Assembly: GCA_963575745.1 (NCBI GenBank)
Contig: CAUYUJ010016148.1
Span: 148,018 to 188,017, forward strand
Source of the DNA: Prorocentrum cordatum
Lineage: Eukaryota; Sar; Dinophyceae; Prorocentrales; Prorocentraceae
Length of the DNA: 40,000 nt
Reading direction: 5' to 3'
The first letter of the stretch is position 1; each line of letters starts with the position of its first letter. The position numbers and the translations under genes were made by a program. The notes beneath the pieces are model-generated. The model saw only the letters and a program-made list of their open reading frames with translations. It was not told where the DNA came from and did no database searches. Below, one piece after another: positions 18,950 to 30,372 of the stretch.

Positions 18950-20655
18950 AACGCCCACGAGGAATTGCAATTAGTTTGGCGAAGAACCCAACCAGATGCA
19001 GTTATGAGTACCGCATGTGTGGGTATCTTCTTCTGTGAAGCTCCCTCCGGGGCCACGAAACGCTGTACTGGGCGGGGGAACCAAATTCAAGTTCCGCCAC
19101 TGGAACCTTCGGTGGAGCTCCCTTCCCTCTAGGGGGGCCACGAAACGCTGTACAAACCGGGGATAACGCATGCGAGTTCCGCCACTGGCACCTTCGGTGG
19201 AGCTCCCTCTGGGGCCAAGGAGCGCTGTACTGGGCGCAGGAACCGCATGCGAGTTCCGCCACTGGGACCTTCGGTAGAGCTTCATCTGGGGCCACGAAAC
19301 ACTGCACTGGGCACAGGAACCGCATGCGGACTGCGCCACTGGGACCTTCGGTAGAGCTTCATCTGGGGCCACGAAACGCTGCACTGGGCGCAGGAACCGC
19401 ATGCGAGTTCTGCCAGTGTGACCTTCGGTTGAGCTCCATATGGGGTCACGAAGCGCTGTACTGGGCGGGGGGAGCCGCATGCGAGTTTCGCCATTGGAAC
19501 CTTCGGTGGAGCTCCCTTTGGGGCCACGAAACGCTGTAGGGGTGGGGGAACCGCATGCGAACTGCGCCACTGGGACCTTCTGAGGAGCTCCCTATGGGGT
19601 CATGAAGCGTTGCACTGGGTGAGGGGACCGCATGCGGACCGCACCACTGGAAGCTCTGGTGGAACTCCCTTCTGGGGCCACGAAGTGCTGTGCTGGGTGG
19701 GGGGAGCACATGCGGACTGTGCCACAGTGACCTTCGGTGGAGGTCCTAATTGGGGCCACGAAACGGCGTACTTGACGGGGGAACCGCACGCGGACTGCGC
19801 TACTAAGATTTTCGGTGGGGCTCCCTCTAGTGATTGTACTGGGCGGGGGAACCGCATGCGAGTTCCGCCACTGGGGCCTTCGGTGGCGCCCCCTTTGGGG
19901 CGACGAAGCGTTGTACTGGGCGGGGGGAACCACATGCGGACTGCGTCACTGGCACCTTCGGTGGAGCTCCCTCCGGGGCCACGAAACGCTGCATTGGGTG
20001 GGGGAATATCATGCGGACTGCGCCACTGGGACTTTTGGTAGAGCTCCCTCTGGGGCCACGAAACGTTGTACTGGGTGGGGAACGGCATGCGGACCGCGCC
20101 ACTGGGACCTCCGGTGGCGCCCCCTTCGGAGCCACAAAACGCGGCACCAGGCGCACGAACCGCATGCGGACTGCGCCACTGGGACCTTCGGTGGAGCTCC
20201 TTCTGGGAGCACGAAACGCTGCACTGGGTGGGGGACCAGCATGCGGACCGCGCTACTGGGAGCTTCGGTGGAGCTTCCTTTGGGGCCACGAAGTGGTGCA
20301 CTGGGAACCGCATGCGGACCGCGCCACTTGGACCTTCGGTGGAGCTCCCTATGGGGCTACGATGCGCTGTGCTGGGTCGGGGAACCGCACGCGGACTACG
20401 CCACTGGCACCTTCGGTGGAGCTTCCCCTGTGGCCACGAAATGCTGTACTGGGTGGGGGAACCGCATGCGGACTGCGCCACTGGGACCGTCATTGGAGCT
20501 CCCTTTGGGGCGACGAAGCGCTGTACTGCGCGGGGGAGACGCATGCGAACTGCGGAGGAGGGTGGAGTGAGGACGGGGAGGAGGAGAGAAGAGGAGGAAC
20601 GCGGGGCGCTGTCTCCTCAAAGCGATGACCCAGCACCACAGAACGGTTGGACAAA
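18950..20655. repeat. Minisatellite module, cluster 3 (about 77-bp unit)
   Basis: About 20 units averaging 77 bp, with GGGGAACCGCATGCGGACTG, CGCCACTGGGACCTTCGGTG and GAGCTCCCTCTGGGGCCACG. The leader is TTGGCGAAGAACCCAACC and TATGAGTACCGCAT. The trailer is GGAACGCGGGGCGCTGTCTC and GACCCAGCACCACAGAACGG. Confidence 0.92.
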
Positions 20656-20900
20656 AAGAAGCGCAACTTGCCGAACCTCTGGCACGCCGCGCAACACTGG
20701 CAAGACCACAGGGGGCGGCGGCGAAGCACCGCCGCCCCCTGACTGCTGGGATAAGCCTGTGTGACCAACCGATTGGGCAAAGTTTTGCCACGGTATCGGA
20801 CCATGCGTTCCCCCAGCCGTTGTGGAAGCCCTGCGTTGAATACGTGGGGGAGGAAGAGGAGGATGAGGAGAGGAAGGAAACAGGAGGATGAGGAGAAGGA
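20656..20900. repeat. Hairpin-bearing interspersed repeat (GGAACAC family)
   Basis: A CTTGCCGAACCTCTGGCACG leader, GGCAAGACCACAGG, then a perfect inverted repeat with 13-bp arms (20709-20721 and 20729-20741, 7-base loop), then GCGTTCCCCCAGCCGTTGTG and a GGA-rich tail. The same order occurs at 34985 and 36456. Confidence 0.85.
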
Positions 20901-20909
20901 TGTGGAAAC

Positions 20910-21300
20910 CTCTTTTGGAGCTTGCCTCCTAGGAGTTTCGTGGGGGCCTCTTGGAGGCCTCTTGGGGGACTCCTTAGGGCTTAGGCCTCCTGGGAGCCGT
21001 TGGGGGCTTTTGGGGCTATCTTACGGCGTTCCTGGCCCGTCAGAAGCCGTCTTAGGAACCTCGCTGGACCATCTTGGGGCCCTCTTGGAGCGTTCTTGGC
21101 CCGTCGGAAGCCGTCTTGGGAACCTCTTTGGGCCGTTTTGGGGCCCTCTTGGGGCGCTTCAGGGTCGTCTTGGAGGCCATCTTGGCCGTTTTGCGTCGTC
21201 CCTGTCCCGTTTGACGCCGTCGGAAGCCGTCTTGGGAGCCTCGCTTGGTCGTCCTGGGCGCTTCAGGGCCATCTTCACGACCATATTGGGCGTCTGTGAG
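20910..21300. repeat. GGCCTCTTGGG-type repeat
   Basis: CTTGG-type variants, here mostly in the GCCGTCTTGGGAACCTC form. Confidence 0.85.
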
Positions 21301-23044
21301 GCTTTCTCGTGGTCGAGCTCTGCTCCCACGGGCACCACGGTGACGTGCAGGGTGGCATTTGCGGGCCTGTCGTGCCCCGGCCTCCCTGGAGCTGGTCGCC
21401 CCGCTCTGCATCGGACTTCCAGCCGTGTGTGGCAGACACCTCCACGCGGAAGGGAAATAAATGATGTTGGCCTCTTCGGGCCCTCCTGGAGAACCTCTTG
21501 GAGCCTTTTGGGTCGTCGTAGGGTCGCAGGCCTAGAGGTTGACACCAACACCGATATCGGCGGCTTGCCTCCACCCAGGGTCGGAATTCCAGCCGGTTGT
21601 GGCAGACTGGCATCGCAGGAACACGTCCTTAGGGAATGTCCCCACGCCGGCCGATCAGGACTTCTCCTTGCGCTTGCAGGCGAAGGTATATCAGGCCATC
21701 TACGAGGAGGGCAGCAAGTGGACGCCGCCCGACGCGACGGCAGGGACACCTGCAGGATGAGACGATGCCGCTCAGAAAGTTGGTATCTTCACTTCGAACA
21801 GTGGCTCAGCAGCGCAGAATGGCACGGGCATTTGGGCGCCCCCATCGCTTGAAAATGAGCGACGGGGGCAGGCGCGTGCCACGGCCACTCGCGCTTGCTC
21901 CGGCAGGCCGAACACTGAGGTTATGTTGTCTTGCGCGGGGAAGCCTGCATACTTTTCCCAGGCGCTGGCTGCGCGCGCCAGGGGCACTGGCAAGCCTGGC
22001 TGCGCGGCTGCCAAAGACAGCAGTGGACCCGGCTGTGTTGCCGCTGCAGCAAATGAGCGCCCATCACATCATTATCATTCTCGTGCACTTGTCATTGAGG
22101 ACATACGGACAGCTTGCGCTGAACTCCGAGCTTGTGGCTACATGTTCGACCGTATCACACATGCAGAGGTCGTGGCCTCTACAGGCAAACAGTATTCGGG
22201 TGCTCTACCCTGGGGGGATTATCAATTGCTATGTGCGGCAACTCCCCCTGACTGGCACGTTAGGTCGCCTGGAGAGCGGGCAGGGCCACGCTATCAACGC
22301 ATTCTGGTTTTGATGATTTAAGTTCGGGCTCTACGTATGTCTATAATACTTGTGGGACCACCGCGCTATTTCGGGAAACAAGGTCCTATACGAGATGCCA
22401 TTGAAGACCTAGACTTGCATGCGTGTGCGATGTCGCCACTTCGGTCTTAAATATGACAGTTCAAATGAGTTGCCTAGCGGATCGTATCTACAGGTGGCAA
22501 CTACCTATACTCGCATCCCAACTAACCTGTGGAGCTGCACATGCCAAACTGCGGGGAGACCTGCACAACTTGCTGAGCATGTATTGGACTGGCATGGCCC
22601 AGGCGCTCAGAAGGCATAGTGGCGTAACAAAACGTTGGCTACCATGGCTGCCAGGCTGATGGATCAACTTGACTGACAGAGAACAAAGAGAAACCACACG
22701 AGTGCTGCGCACTGTAGCAGCCACACAAGAGTGGATAAAAGGAGATCGAGCTTACGTTCAGTCTCCTGAGAATGGCCCTGAATGGGGCCATGTCGTGAGA
22801 CGGGTAGCGATGAACCTGGGTGATAATATCGGGGGTGGACAGACCTCCTACCCTGACACGTCGATTAGTGACTTGTCCGTTTTCGGTTTTCGAGAGGGCG
22901 TCGCGGCCGTTGCTTTCAAGGCTTGCGCCCGCCAGGTTTGGGCCCGAGGTCGTTTTCACTAAACCACGTTTTACTAAAGGGAGGTCTGTTCATCCCCGAT
23001 GATACTGTTATACAAGACATCAGGAACCAGGATCAGCCGATCGG
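21301..23044 (+). other. 5' flank or 5' part of retroelement A, unassigned
   Basis: Fragmented open frames with no domain I recognise. A 105-bp stretch at about 21434-21540 (GACACCTCCACGCGGAAGGG onward) recurs at about 28901 and 34427, that is, beside retroelement B. A TTCCAGCCG...TGTGGCAGAC motif occurs twice, at about 21406 and 21588. The segment from 21540 to about 23560 has no counterpart before copy B. It could be the gag-like 5' part of the element or a separate insertion. Confidence 0.4.
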
Positions 23045-24318
23045 GTGCAATTTCAATGCACCGTTACTGTAACCGACTGCACCGGGAACCGCCAGAACCG
23101 GTTCCAATCGGACAAGAGGGCTGGCGACCGCGCCCAAGGCGAGTTGCGTTCGTCGATGACGATCGTCTTCCCCCCCCTTCGATTGAGCGCGGCCGCGCGC
23201 CCCCCCTCTATTCCAGATTTTCCGACGCTCAGCTCATCCGACACTGAGCAACAGACAGCGCTATCGACAGATGCCCGGACCAAAAAAACAGAAAATCAGA
23301 AAGCTGATAAAGAAGCGGGCATCAAGCCACGCAAGGTACCCGCAGTAGTCGAAGAAGGCAACGGCGACTGCGGTGACGACCTAAAGGGTCTCGGACGTAG
23401 TGCCCCCCCCTACACCGATGTTCCCCTCGATTCCGACACGGAAAGCGATGGCGAAGAAGAAACTTCCATCGCGCTACCTGCGGGGCTACCTGCGGAAACG
23501 CTCTCCATTATCCCAACTGTATGTTACGGACGACTAAATAAGGTTGTTACGTTGGAATTGCGTGGAGGAAGTGGCGGGATATCGCAGTTGGCATTCAGCC
23601 GAGGCTTGTCTGCCGGAGGATACTTAGATAAACGTTCACATGTTGACCTCGGAAACAAGGATGTCCAGGATGCAGTGATGCATTCTCTAGACGCGTGTTT
23701 CGTGAACACTGTCATATTACAACGTAAATGGCCAGGGTACCTTCTTATTTCAATTTCCAAGTCAAGTATGACACGTGGCATGAACACCATAAAGAAGACC
23801 TTCCACATGTCAAGTTGCGTGGGGAAGTTGCCGTGCGTCAAAACGACCTTCGACGGTTTTACTTGCGAGAACAAGCAGTGGGTACTTGGGTGCATCAAAT
23901 ACCGTTGTGGACAGCCTTGGCCATATGCAAGGGCACTGGCAAAGTAACTATGGATCAATGTGCAACTGGTCCACGTGACTCCCATGGGGTATTGACGTGG
24001 AAACCGACCGAGACTATGGCCGACCATCGTCTCTTACTTACACCTTTACAGCGAATGTGGTGTACTGGTCATTTTCAGCATGCCTCGGTATGTAATAAAG
24101 AGTTGTCTATGGCTGCACATTATGCTTCAAAGATGCAGTCCCTTTTCATCGATGCAGTTCGGATCGCGCGCGATCTATTCCAGGGCAACCGTGATCCCTT
24201 TCATGGTCGCCCTTCTTATCCCACCGCCCTTGTCAACCAACGCGCCGGGATTTTATTTTGGCGCCCCCGCCCTTCGACAACCCGACGGTCGATCACGAGG
24301 CCACCCTTGGGAGGATAG
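23045..24318 (+). pseudogene. Retroelement A, N-terminal region
   Basis: The first frame (to 23947) has an acidic, charged stretch followed by AFSRGLSAGG and VNTVILQRKW. The true frame then shifts near 23720, because about 7 bp present in copy B are missing, and continues from 23728 with YDTWHEHHKEDLPHVKLRG, FYLREQAVGTWVHQI and KVTMDQCATGPRDSHG. The region precedes the zinc-binding segment and resembles sequence I associate with dinoflagellate copia-type polyproteins; I cannot assign an enzymatic function. Copy B keeps one continuous frame across the shift, confirming that copy A is damaged. Confidence 0.6.
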
Positions 24319-24944
24319 GATGTCCCGCGTGCGCAGATAATGTAAGCATGCAATCTCCAACACATGACGGAGACCCTAAACATCGCAGGTGGCATGCTAA
24401 GGAGGATTACGATTGGGACTGTCCGAGTTGCGAGAAGAACGACGGCCAGAACATGCCTGGCCACTTACGGGCACCTGGCAAACGCAAGCATGCCAAACAT
24501 GGGAAAGTGCCCGACAACCACGGACAGGCACTGCAAGCTCCCGCCGAACCGGCAGCGCCACCACCCGAGGCGCAAGCCGCACCACCACTTGCGCGGCTAC
24601 GAGCACCGAGACCCGCCTCTAGGGCTGGCCCCACAGCTGGCGCCAGCAGCCACGACATTACAGTAGGCAGACATGCTGCTGAACCTGCTGCGGGGCAACC
24701 TGCCTCGAGCGGAGCTGGTAGCTCGGATGACCGCCGCCGACAGCAACAGATCAGAGCCAGACGTGGTCGACAGCAGGGAGGATATCCGCCTCCACCGCCA
24801 CCTGCGGGAAACCCTGTTGCGCGTCCACGACTTCCAGACTGGTCATGGTTCGATGTACAAATCAGCCTACACAACTTGAAGCCTTGGCCCAAGCGTGGTA
24901 ACACGCGAGTTGCAGAAGCTACATTTGCGATTGTTCCATGCTAA
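24258..24944 (+). pseudogene. Retroelement A, zinc-binding segment
   Basis: Residues about 19-70 hold CPAC...PTHD...CPSC, a pair of C-x2-C motifs with intervening His, followed by a Pro/Ala/Gln-rich linker. It probably binds zinc and nucleic acid as part of the retroelement polyprotein. It is open for 228 codons and 15-20 residues differ from copy B. The nominal ATG is simply the first in the frame and need not be a start. It overlaps the integrase frame, another sign of frame damage. Confidence 0.65.
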
Positions 24945-25862
24945 AGAGCCTTAGCTGAGATTCATTCTAACCAAGGCAGGTCTGGACAGCGCCACGCTCA
25001 ACCTTACCAAAGGCGTATGCGACGCATGTCGAGAGCGCAGGGCTTGGGACAAGCCAGGGCATGCGTCTGTGCCATCCACTGCGCCACCCGGCAAGTTCAA
25101 TGAAGAAGTCGAATGCGAGCTTATGCTCTGCAAAAAAAAGCACAGAAGCGCAATATACTTCACAGCATTGACCTTTGTATTCGCTATGCTACTGGAATGG
25201 AGATACCAGATAAGACAATGACCAGCATCCTAGATGCGCATCATCAGTGCCGGACGCAATTCGGACCCGCCAAGGAACTCTACTCCGATGGGGAGGGCGC
25301 GCTTAACAACGACACTGCAAAGGCAGCCCTTAATGCAAGGGTTGATGAGTTGAGGATGCGCGCGCGCCGACAACGCGCTACAACGACCGAAGCCAAAAAT
25401 GATGAATTACGTCATCTACTTCGCGCTATGGAAACTGAACTCAGAAGGTTAGACATACTTGTTGTTCACACGACTACTGCACGAATCCCTGTTGGCCGCC
25501 AGTGCATGCACCTTCTACGCTGCGGTGTCTCCATGCCGTGCTTCGTGTGGACGGTTGCCTGTTCTGGATCCGAACAGCCAACAGAAATGTCTGGTCACTC
25601 TCGAGAACAGGTGATGCGCAGGGCATGCGTTGAAGTTATCACACAGCCTACTGCAGCAGCCAAGATCAATCGCGCATTACGCACTAAGACAACCATCGCC
25701 GGTCAGCATTACTACGGCGAAGGAAATTTGGCTGGCTATCATCGCCCCACAACTACGAAGGGCGACTGGGGAGGCTGGAATGGCCCGTTCCCAGTTGTAC
25801 GAAATGATCCCGACAGGAGTCACGTCATCATTCGGGTGGGAAACCGAGATGTACATGTCTAA
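24895..25862 (+). pseudogene. Retroelement A, integrase
   Basis: The N-terminal part shows an HHCC-like zinc motif (HLRLFH ... CDACRERRAW). The catalytic core has YSDGEGALNND (second acidic residue) and TEAKNDELRHLLRAMETEL (third). The first acidic residue is changed: VECELML here against VECDLML in copy B. An in-frame TAG lies at 24952-24954, and the frame shifts between the HHCC part and the core near 25160-25200. It would have inserted the element cDNA into the genome; in this state it cannot be active. Confidence 0.7.
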
Positions 25863-26920
25863 AATGGTGATGCACGACATTCACTTTACAACGAAGCTTT
25901 GATAGCCAGAGAAATCGGCTCCGATCACACTGCGCTACGGACAGCGTAGACACGCGTGGCCAGTCCACCTGCGGGGAGACCTCCTATGACACATGGCTGT
26001 GCCCCGACCAAAAAGGGGGCGCTTCAGATGACAAGTGCCGACGATCCTCCAAGGTACATCTGGCGCTACAGTATTTTAGCAGAAAAGTCTTCTGCATTGG
26101 AAATGTCGTCTCTGTGAGGTTGGCCATGAGCATCCATGAGCTACCTACGGTGGCTTACGCTGACACTGCACCTTGGTCCATTACGACAACGATGTGGAGC
26201 CAGTTTTCCATGACTTTGAAGCAGAACACGCTGCCCTGAATATTCATGATATAAGTGGAACAGCACATTCGAGAATCACCCAGTGCTTACATCTCATTGA
26301 ACCTCACGCTGGCTTCGACCCTGATCTGACAAAGTGCGAGGAACTGGCGGACATACCGACGCAAAACGAAAACGCCAGGGAAGCCCCAGAAGCCGAACCA
26401 CTGCAGGAGGGTGGACGGCTTCCTATGATATATGCGGAATCGGAAGCGGACCTTGAGGCACATATAACGAATGTGTGGCACGCAGAACTACGTGACGAAG
26501 GGGAACTGCTGGAGGCAACTCCATTCGATGACCTCACATACGATTACCGACAACAGTGCGCTGGTCTCTGTAGCTGAAGAACAGCGGGGGCACCTACCTA
26601 AGCGGGGGCACCCACTCGACTCCGACATCGAGGAGACGTATCATGTCCCGCTATGCCCCACGGTCGAGGACTACTGATACGGATTGGATTCGGACGAAAA
26701 CGATCAATATATAGAGCTCTGGTTCGCGGCAGAAGTGTCAAATATAGTCCTTTCCGAACAACGGCACAGGCTATTAGATGCCGACCGCGCAACCGCCATG
26801 CGAGTATATGCCACCGCCGCTGCAAAACGAGTTGCGGTCGTCAAGGAAGACGACCTCCTCGCGAAGGCCGACGTCCGGGCGAATCCCGAGAACGCATCAA
26901 AGGCCCTACATACTGAACTC
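25863..26920 (+). pseudogene. Retroelement A, linker between integrase and reverse transcriptase
   Basis: Homologous to the continuous frame of copy B at 31384-32360 but split by stops, including one ending the frame at 26577. It carries acidic stretches such as ENAREAPEAEPLQEGG and no recognised fold. Confidence 0.55.
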
Positions 26921-27917
26921 AAGACCTGGTTTGACAACGAGCGTGTCCGGATGCAAGATATATCTGAAGCGTAAAACATCAGGACCTCGAGGTGCGCATA
27001 TAGATGGAAGTTCGTGAAGGACGAAGAGGGCGAGATGGAACGCACCATCAGAGCGCGCCTGGCGCGTCGGGGTTGTCATGGGCCTCGAAGCTTTCGACGG
27101 GGGAACCTTCTCGGCGGCCAAGCCAGAGCTTACTCGCGAGCACGGCAGCGTGCAAGAAGCAATGGATCATTGCTCCCCTCGACATCAAAATGGCCTTCCT
27201 GACAGGACTGACCAGCCAGGGCCTTTCTGAGGCAACTGGTGAGAAGGAACGCGTGGCGTGCTTTACCTCGCAGCCTGGATCGGCTACGGTGCTTCGGCCC
27301 CTCCCAGGATTCGAACGCCACGACGAGTCGAAGCACTGCCCGCAGCGCCTCAAGCCCGGCACTGGCACCAAGGATGCACCGGGAGCTTTTTCGCTGAAGC
27401 TCAGAGGACCACGAGAGGCTTTGGTCTCAGACCCACGTCCTACGACGAGGAGTTCGAGGCGAGCAGTAACTTGCACACAGCCAACCATGTTGAAGATATC
27501 AATGCGGCCGGCACTGGGGACACCATGGACAAGTGCGTCAAGTGCGTCGAGGGCACTTTTGGCATGCGCAAACTCAACAAGCATGCACGCGCCAATTGTG
27601 TTGTGAAGCACACGAAGGACAAGGACGGCAACGTCACATTAGACACAGATGATTACATCAGACAGCTCCGTCCCATACAACATCCTGAACTCACCGGCGC
27701 CAGCGCTGACACCAAGGCATCCAGGATGGTTGCCGACGTGTTCGTCAGCCTCAGAGACGCATTGGCTTACGCATTAATCACCCAAGCGTGGTGGATGGCA
27801 TATGTGGTCTCTACAACGTGTCCAAGAACCGACCAATGTACAAGTGCGACGACAGAGCGCGATCACCGGGGAGTTGCATGCAGGTCTGCACTCAGAAGAT
27901 CGTCGATCAATCGATGA
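26917..27917 (+). pseudogene. Retroelement A, reverse transcriptase
   Basis: Copia-type reverse transcriptase. KTWFDNERVRMQDISEA marks the start, broken by a TAA at 26972-26974. The catalytic motif LDIKMAFLTG lies near 27180, LKPGTGTKDAPGAFS near 27350, and the YVDD-equivalent reads HVEDINAAG near 27490, so the first catalytic Asp is Glu here. The early frame switch after LARRG near 27065 is shared with copy B. The copy is inactive. Confidence 0.78.
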
Positions 27918-28468
27918 CTCCAACGGGCGAAGTTGACCTGCACAGCGACTCCGGCGATCGGCGCCTAAGTGGAGATGCCGTTGACGAAGTCAAAGGCCAT
28001 AGTATTCGCGGGGCAATCCTGCTACGGCGTGGACACGCGCCATCTGGCAAGCCTGTCGTCCATTTGATCGATGCCCACTGCAAGTCTCACCGCTCGCAGG
28101 TCCGCTCAAGCTAATCAGCGGAGACACTAGCAGCAGCCCGCAACTTGGAGGACTGCTATCCCACGATCGTGACTCTGCACGAGCTCCATGCAGGTCCGTT
28201 GACCCCCACTCATTTGAAATGCGTACTTGCGTTGGGTGGCCTGAGCATCAAGGTCACCTTGACCATAGATGCTGAATATGTTGTCAAGTCCTTGTCGAGC
28301 AAAGACCTGAGGAAGCCGACTGAGTGTAAAGTTTCAGGACGCATCAGTTGGACACAACAGGTGATGGAGCGAGGAATCGTGCATGGGGGTGCGCAGTCCT
28401 TCAGGCATGACTTCAAGCGTCATACTCCTTCTCGGGCTGGCCAGACATCCTGGTCCGCGGCCGCCTGA
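27901..28468 (+). pseudogene. Retroelement A, RNase H
   Basis: RNase H of copia type, with VDLHSDSGDRRL (first Asp), SAETLAAARNLED (Glu) and TIDAEYVVKSLSSKDLR (second Asp). A TAA at 28112-28114, where active relatives have Tyr, is shared with copy B. A 96-bp in-frame segment present in copy B (33829-33924) is missing at 28384, removing the last catalytic region (CDTRDMTADGHTKG). Confidence 0.75.
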
Positions 28469-28995
28469 GGAGTAATCTCATGCACAGTAATGTGCTGGCA
28501 AGGCAACTTGCTTGCGGGTCCGCCTTCCTTACGGCCCCGCCTTTTGCTGCCTTTTGTATAGTTGCTGCCGCATCGGCTGCATACTAGCGGCGGGCTCGCG
28601 CTTCGCCCCCCCCCCCCCCCCCCCCCGATTCTAAAGTGAGGTGGGATACAGGCGAGAGGTGACGAGCGCGTGTCCGCGGCCGTTCGTGTTCGAGCGGCCG
28701 GTCGCCTATATCTGAGTATACTTCAGTGCGAGGTGCGCGATTCGCCATCGAGGTCGAAAACATCATTCGTTCGAGATGGCCCGTCGCCCCCGCGACGATT
28801 TCCTACGACAGGGACTATCGCTACTACGATGCAACAGAGCAGGAGCTGTGCTTCGTCTAAGGCGTAGCTTCTGGTCGGGCCTACCGGCCCCCTGCAAACT
28901 GACACCTCCACGCGGAAGGGAAATAAATGATGTTGGCCTCTTCGGGCCCTCCTGGGGAACCTCTTGGAGTCTTTTGGGTCGTCGTCGGGTCGCGG
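28469..28995. repeat. Direct repeat between retroelements (LTR candidate), left copy
   Basis: Matches 34009-34520 in the same orientation: AGTAATCTCATGCACAGTAA, GGCAAGGCAACTTGCTTGCG, CTTCTGGTCGGGCC and CCTCCACGCGG occur in both. It contains a pure C run at about 28605-28626. Its right end merges into the CTTGG-type core (AAATAAATGATGTTGGCC). It could be a long terminal repeat or simply duplicated flank. Confidence 0.6.
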
Positions 28996-29680
28996 TGGAA
29001 TATCGCTGTTAGCATTCAGCCGAGGCTTGTCTTCTGGAGGAAATTTAGATAAACATTCATATGTTGACATCGGAAACGAGGATGTCCAGGATGCAGTGAT
29101 GCCTTATCTAGACGCGCGTTTCGTGAACACTGTCATATTACAACGCAATTGCAGAATGATCAGGCGACCTTCTTATTTCAATTCCCAAGTCAAGTATGAC
29201 ACGTGGCATGAACACCATAAAGAAGACCTTCCACATGTCAAGTTGCGTGGGAAAGCTGTCATGCGTCAAAACGACCTCCGACGGTTTTACTTGCGAGAAC
29301 AAGCAGTGGGTACTTGGGTGCATCAAATACCGCTATGGACAGCCTTGGCCATATGCAAGGGCACTGGCAAAGTAAAGATGGATCAATGTGCAGCTGGTCC
29401 ACGTGACTCCCATGGGGTATTGACGTGGAAACCGACCGAGACTATCGCCGACCATCGTCTCTTACTTACACCTTTAAAACGAATGTGGTGTACTGGTCAT
29501 TTTTAGCATGCCTCGGTATGTAATAGAGAAATGTCTATGGCTGCACATTATACTTCAAAGATGCAGTCCCTTTTCATCGATGCAGTTCGGATCGCGCGCG
29601 ATCTATTCCAAGGCAACCGTGACCCCTTTCATGGTCACCCTTATTCTTCCACCGCCCTTGTCAACCAACGCGCGGGGATT
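28995..29680 (+). pseudogene. Retroelement B, N-terminal region
   Basis: The frame runs continuously through AFSRGLSSGG, VNTVILQRN, YDTWHEHHKEDLPHVKLRG and FYLREQAVGTWVHQI and ends at a TAG at 29504-29506, where copy A has CAG (Gln). Homology to copy A continues past the stop to the zinc-binding segment. The true 5' end is missing. Confidence 0.6.
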
Positions 29681-30372
29681 TGATTTTGGCGACCCTGCCC
29701 TTCGACAACCCGACGGTCGATCACGAGGCCACCCTTGGGAGGATAGGGTGTCCTGCATGCGCAGATGATGTAAGCATGCAATCTCCAACACATGACAGAG
29801 ACCCTAAACATCGCAGGTGGTACGATAAGGAGGATTACAATTGGGACTGTCCGAGTTGCGAGAAGAACGACGGCCAGAGCAAGCCTGGCCACTTACGGGC
29901 ACCTGGCAAACGCAAGTTTGCCAAACATTGGAAAGTGCCCGACAACCACGGACAGGCACCGAAAGCTCCCGCCGAACCGGCAGCGCCACCACCCGAGGCG
30001 CAAGCCGCACCACCACTTGCGCGGCTACGAGCACCGAGACCCGGCTCTAGGGCTGGCCCCACAGCTGGCGCCAGCAGCCACGACATTACAGTAGGCAGAC
30101 ATGCTGCTGAACCTGCTGCGGGGCAACCTGCCTCGAGCGGAGCTGGTAGCTCGGATGACCGCCGCCGACAGCAACAGATCAGAGCCAGACGTGGTCGACA
30201 GCAGGGGGGATATCCGCCTCCACCGCCACCTGCAGGTAACCCTGCTGCGCGTCCACGACTTCCAGACTGGTCAAGGTTCGATGTGCAAATCAGCCTACAA
30301 AACTTGAAGCCTTGGCCCGAGCGTGGTAACACGCGAGTTGCAGAAGCTACATTTGCGATTGTTCCATGCTAA
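29680..30372 (+). pseudogene. Retroelement B, zinc-binding segment
   Basis: The same C-x2-C (CPAC) ... THD ... C-x2-C (CPSC) arrangement as copy A, followed by a Pro/Ala/Gln-rich linker, open for 230 codons. It is probably a nucleic-acid-binding part of the polyprotein. Confidence 0.65.

Larger units (their letters stand above)
23560..28468 (+). mobile_element. Degenerate Ty1/copia-type retroelement, copy A
   Basis: The order of domains is N-terminal region, zinc-binding segment, integrase, linker, reverse transcriptase, RNase H, which is the copia order (integrase before reverse transcriptase). The reading frame is broken by many stops and frameshifts. The boundaries given are the limits of homology with copy B on the left and the last coding stop on the right. 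No clear 5' long terminal repeat is present. Confidence 0.85.

Noticed and set aside
19600-20628. Long frames of 250-314 codons on both strands in minisatellite cluster 3
   Set aside because: The unit is about 77 bp, not a multiple of three, so the peptide repeat changes register, and equally long frames exist in several registers and on both strands.
16431-20655. CRISPR-like array
   Set aside because: The whole unit repeats, without unique spacers between short identical repeats, there are no cas genes, and the context is eukaryotic.
27300-27325. GGATTCGAACGCC resembling a tRNA T-loop
   Set aside because: No cloverleaf or A box lies nearby, and the stretch is inside the reverse transcriptase coding region, present in both copies.
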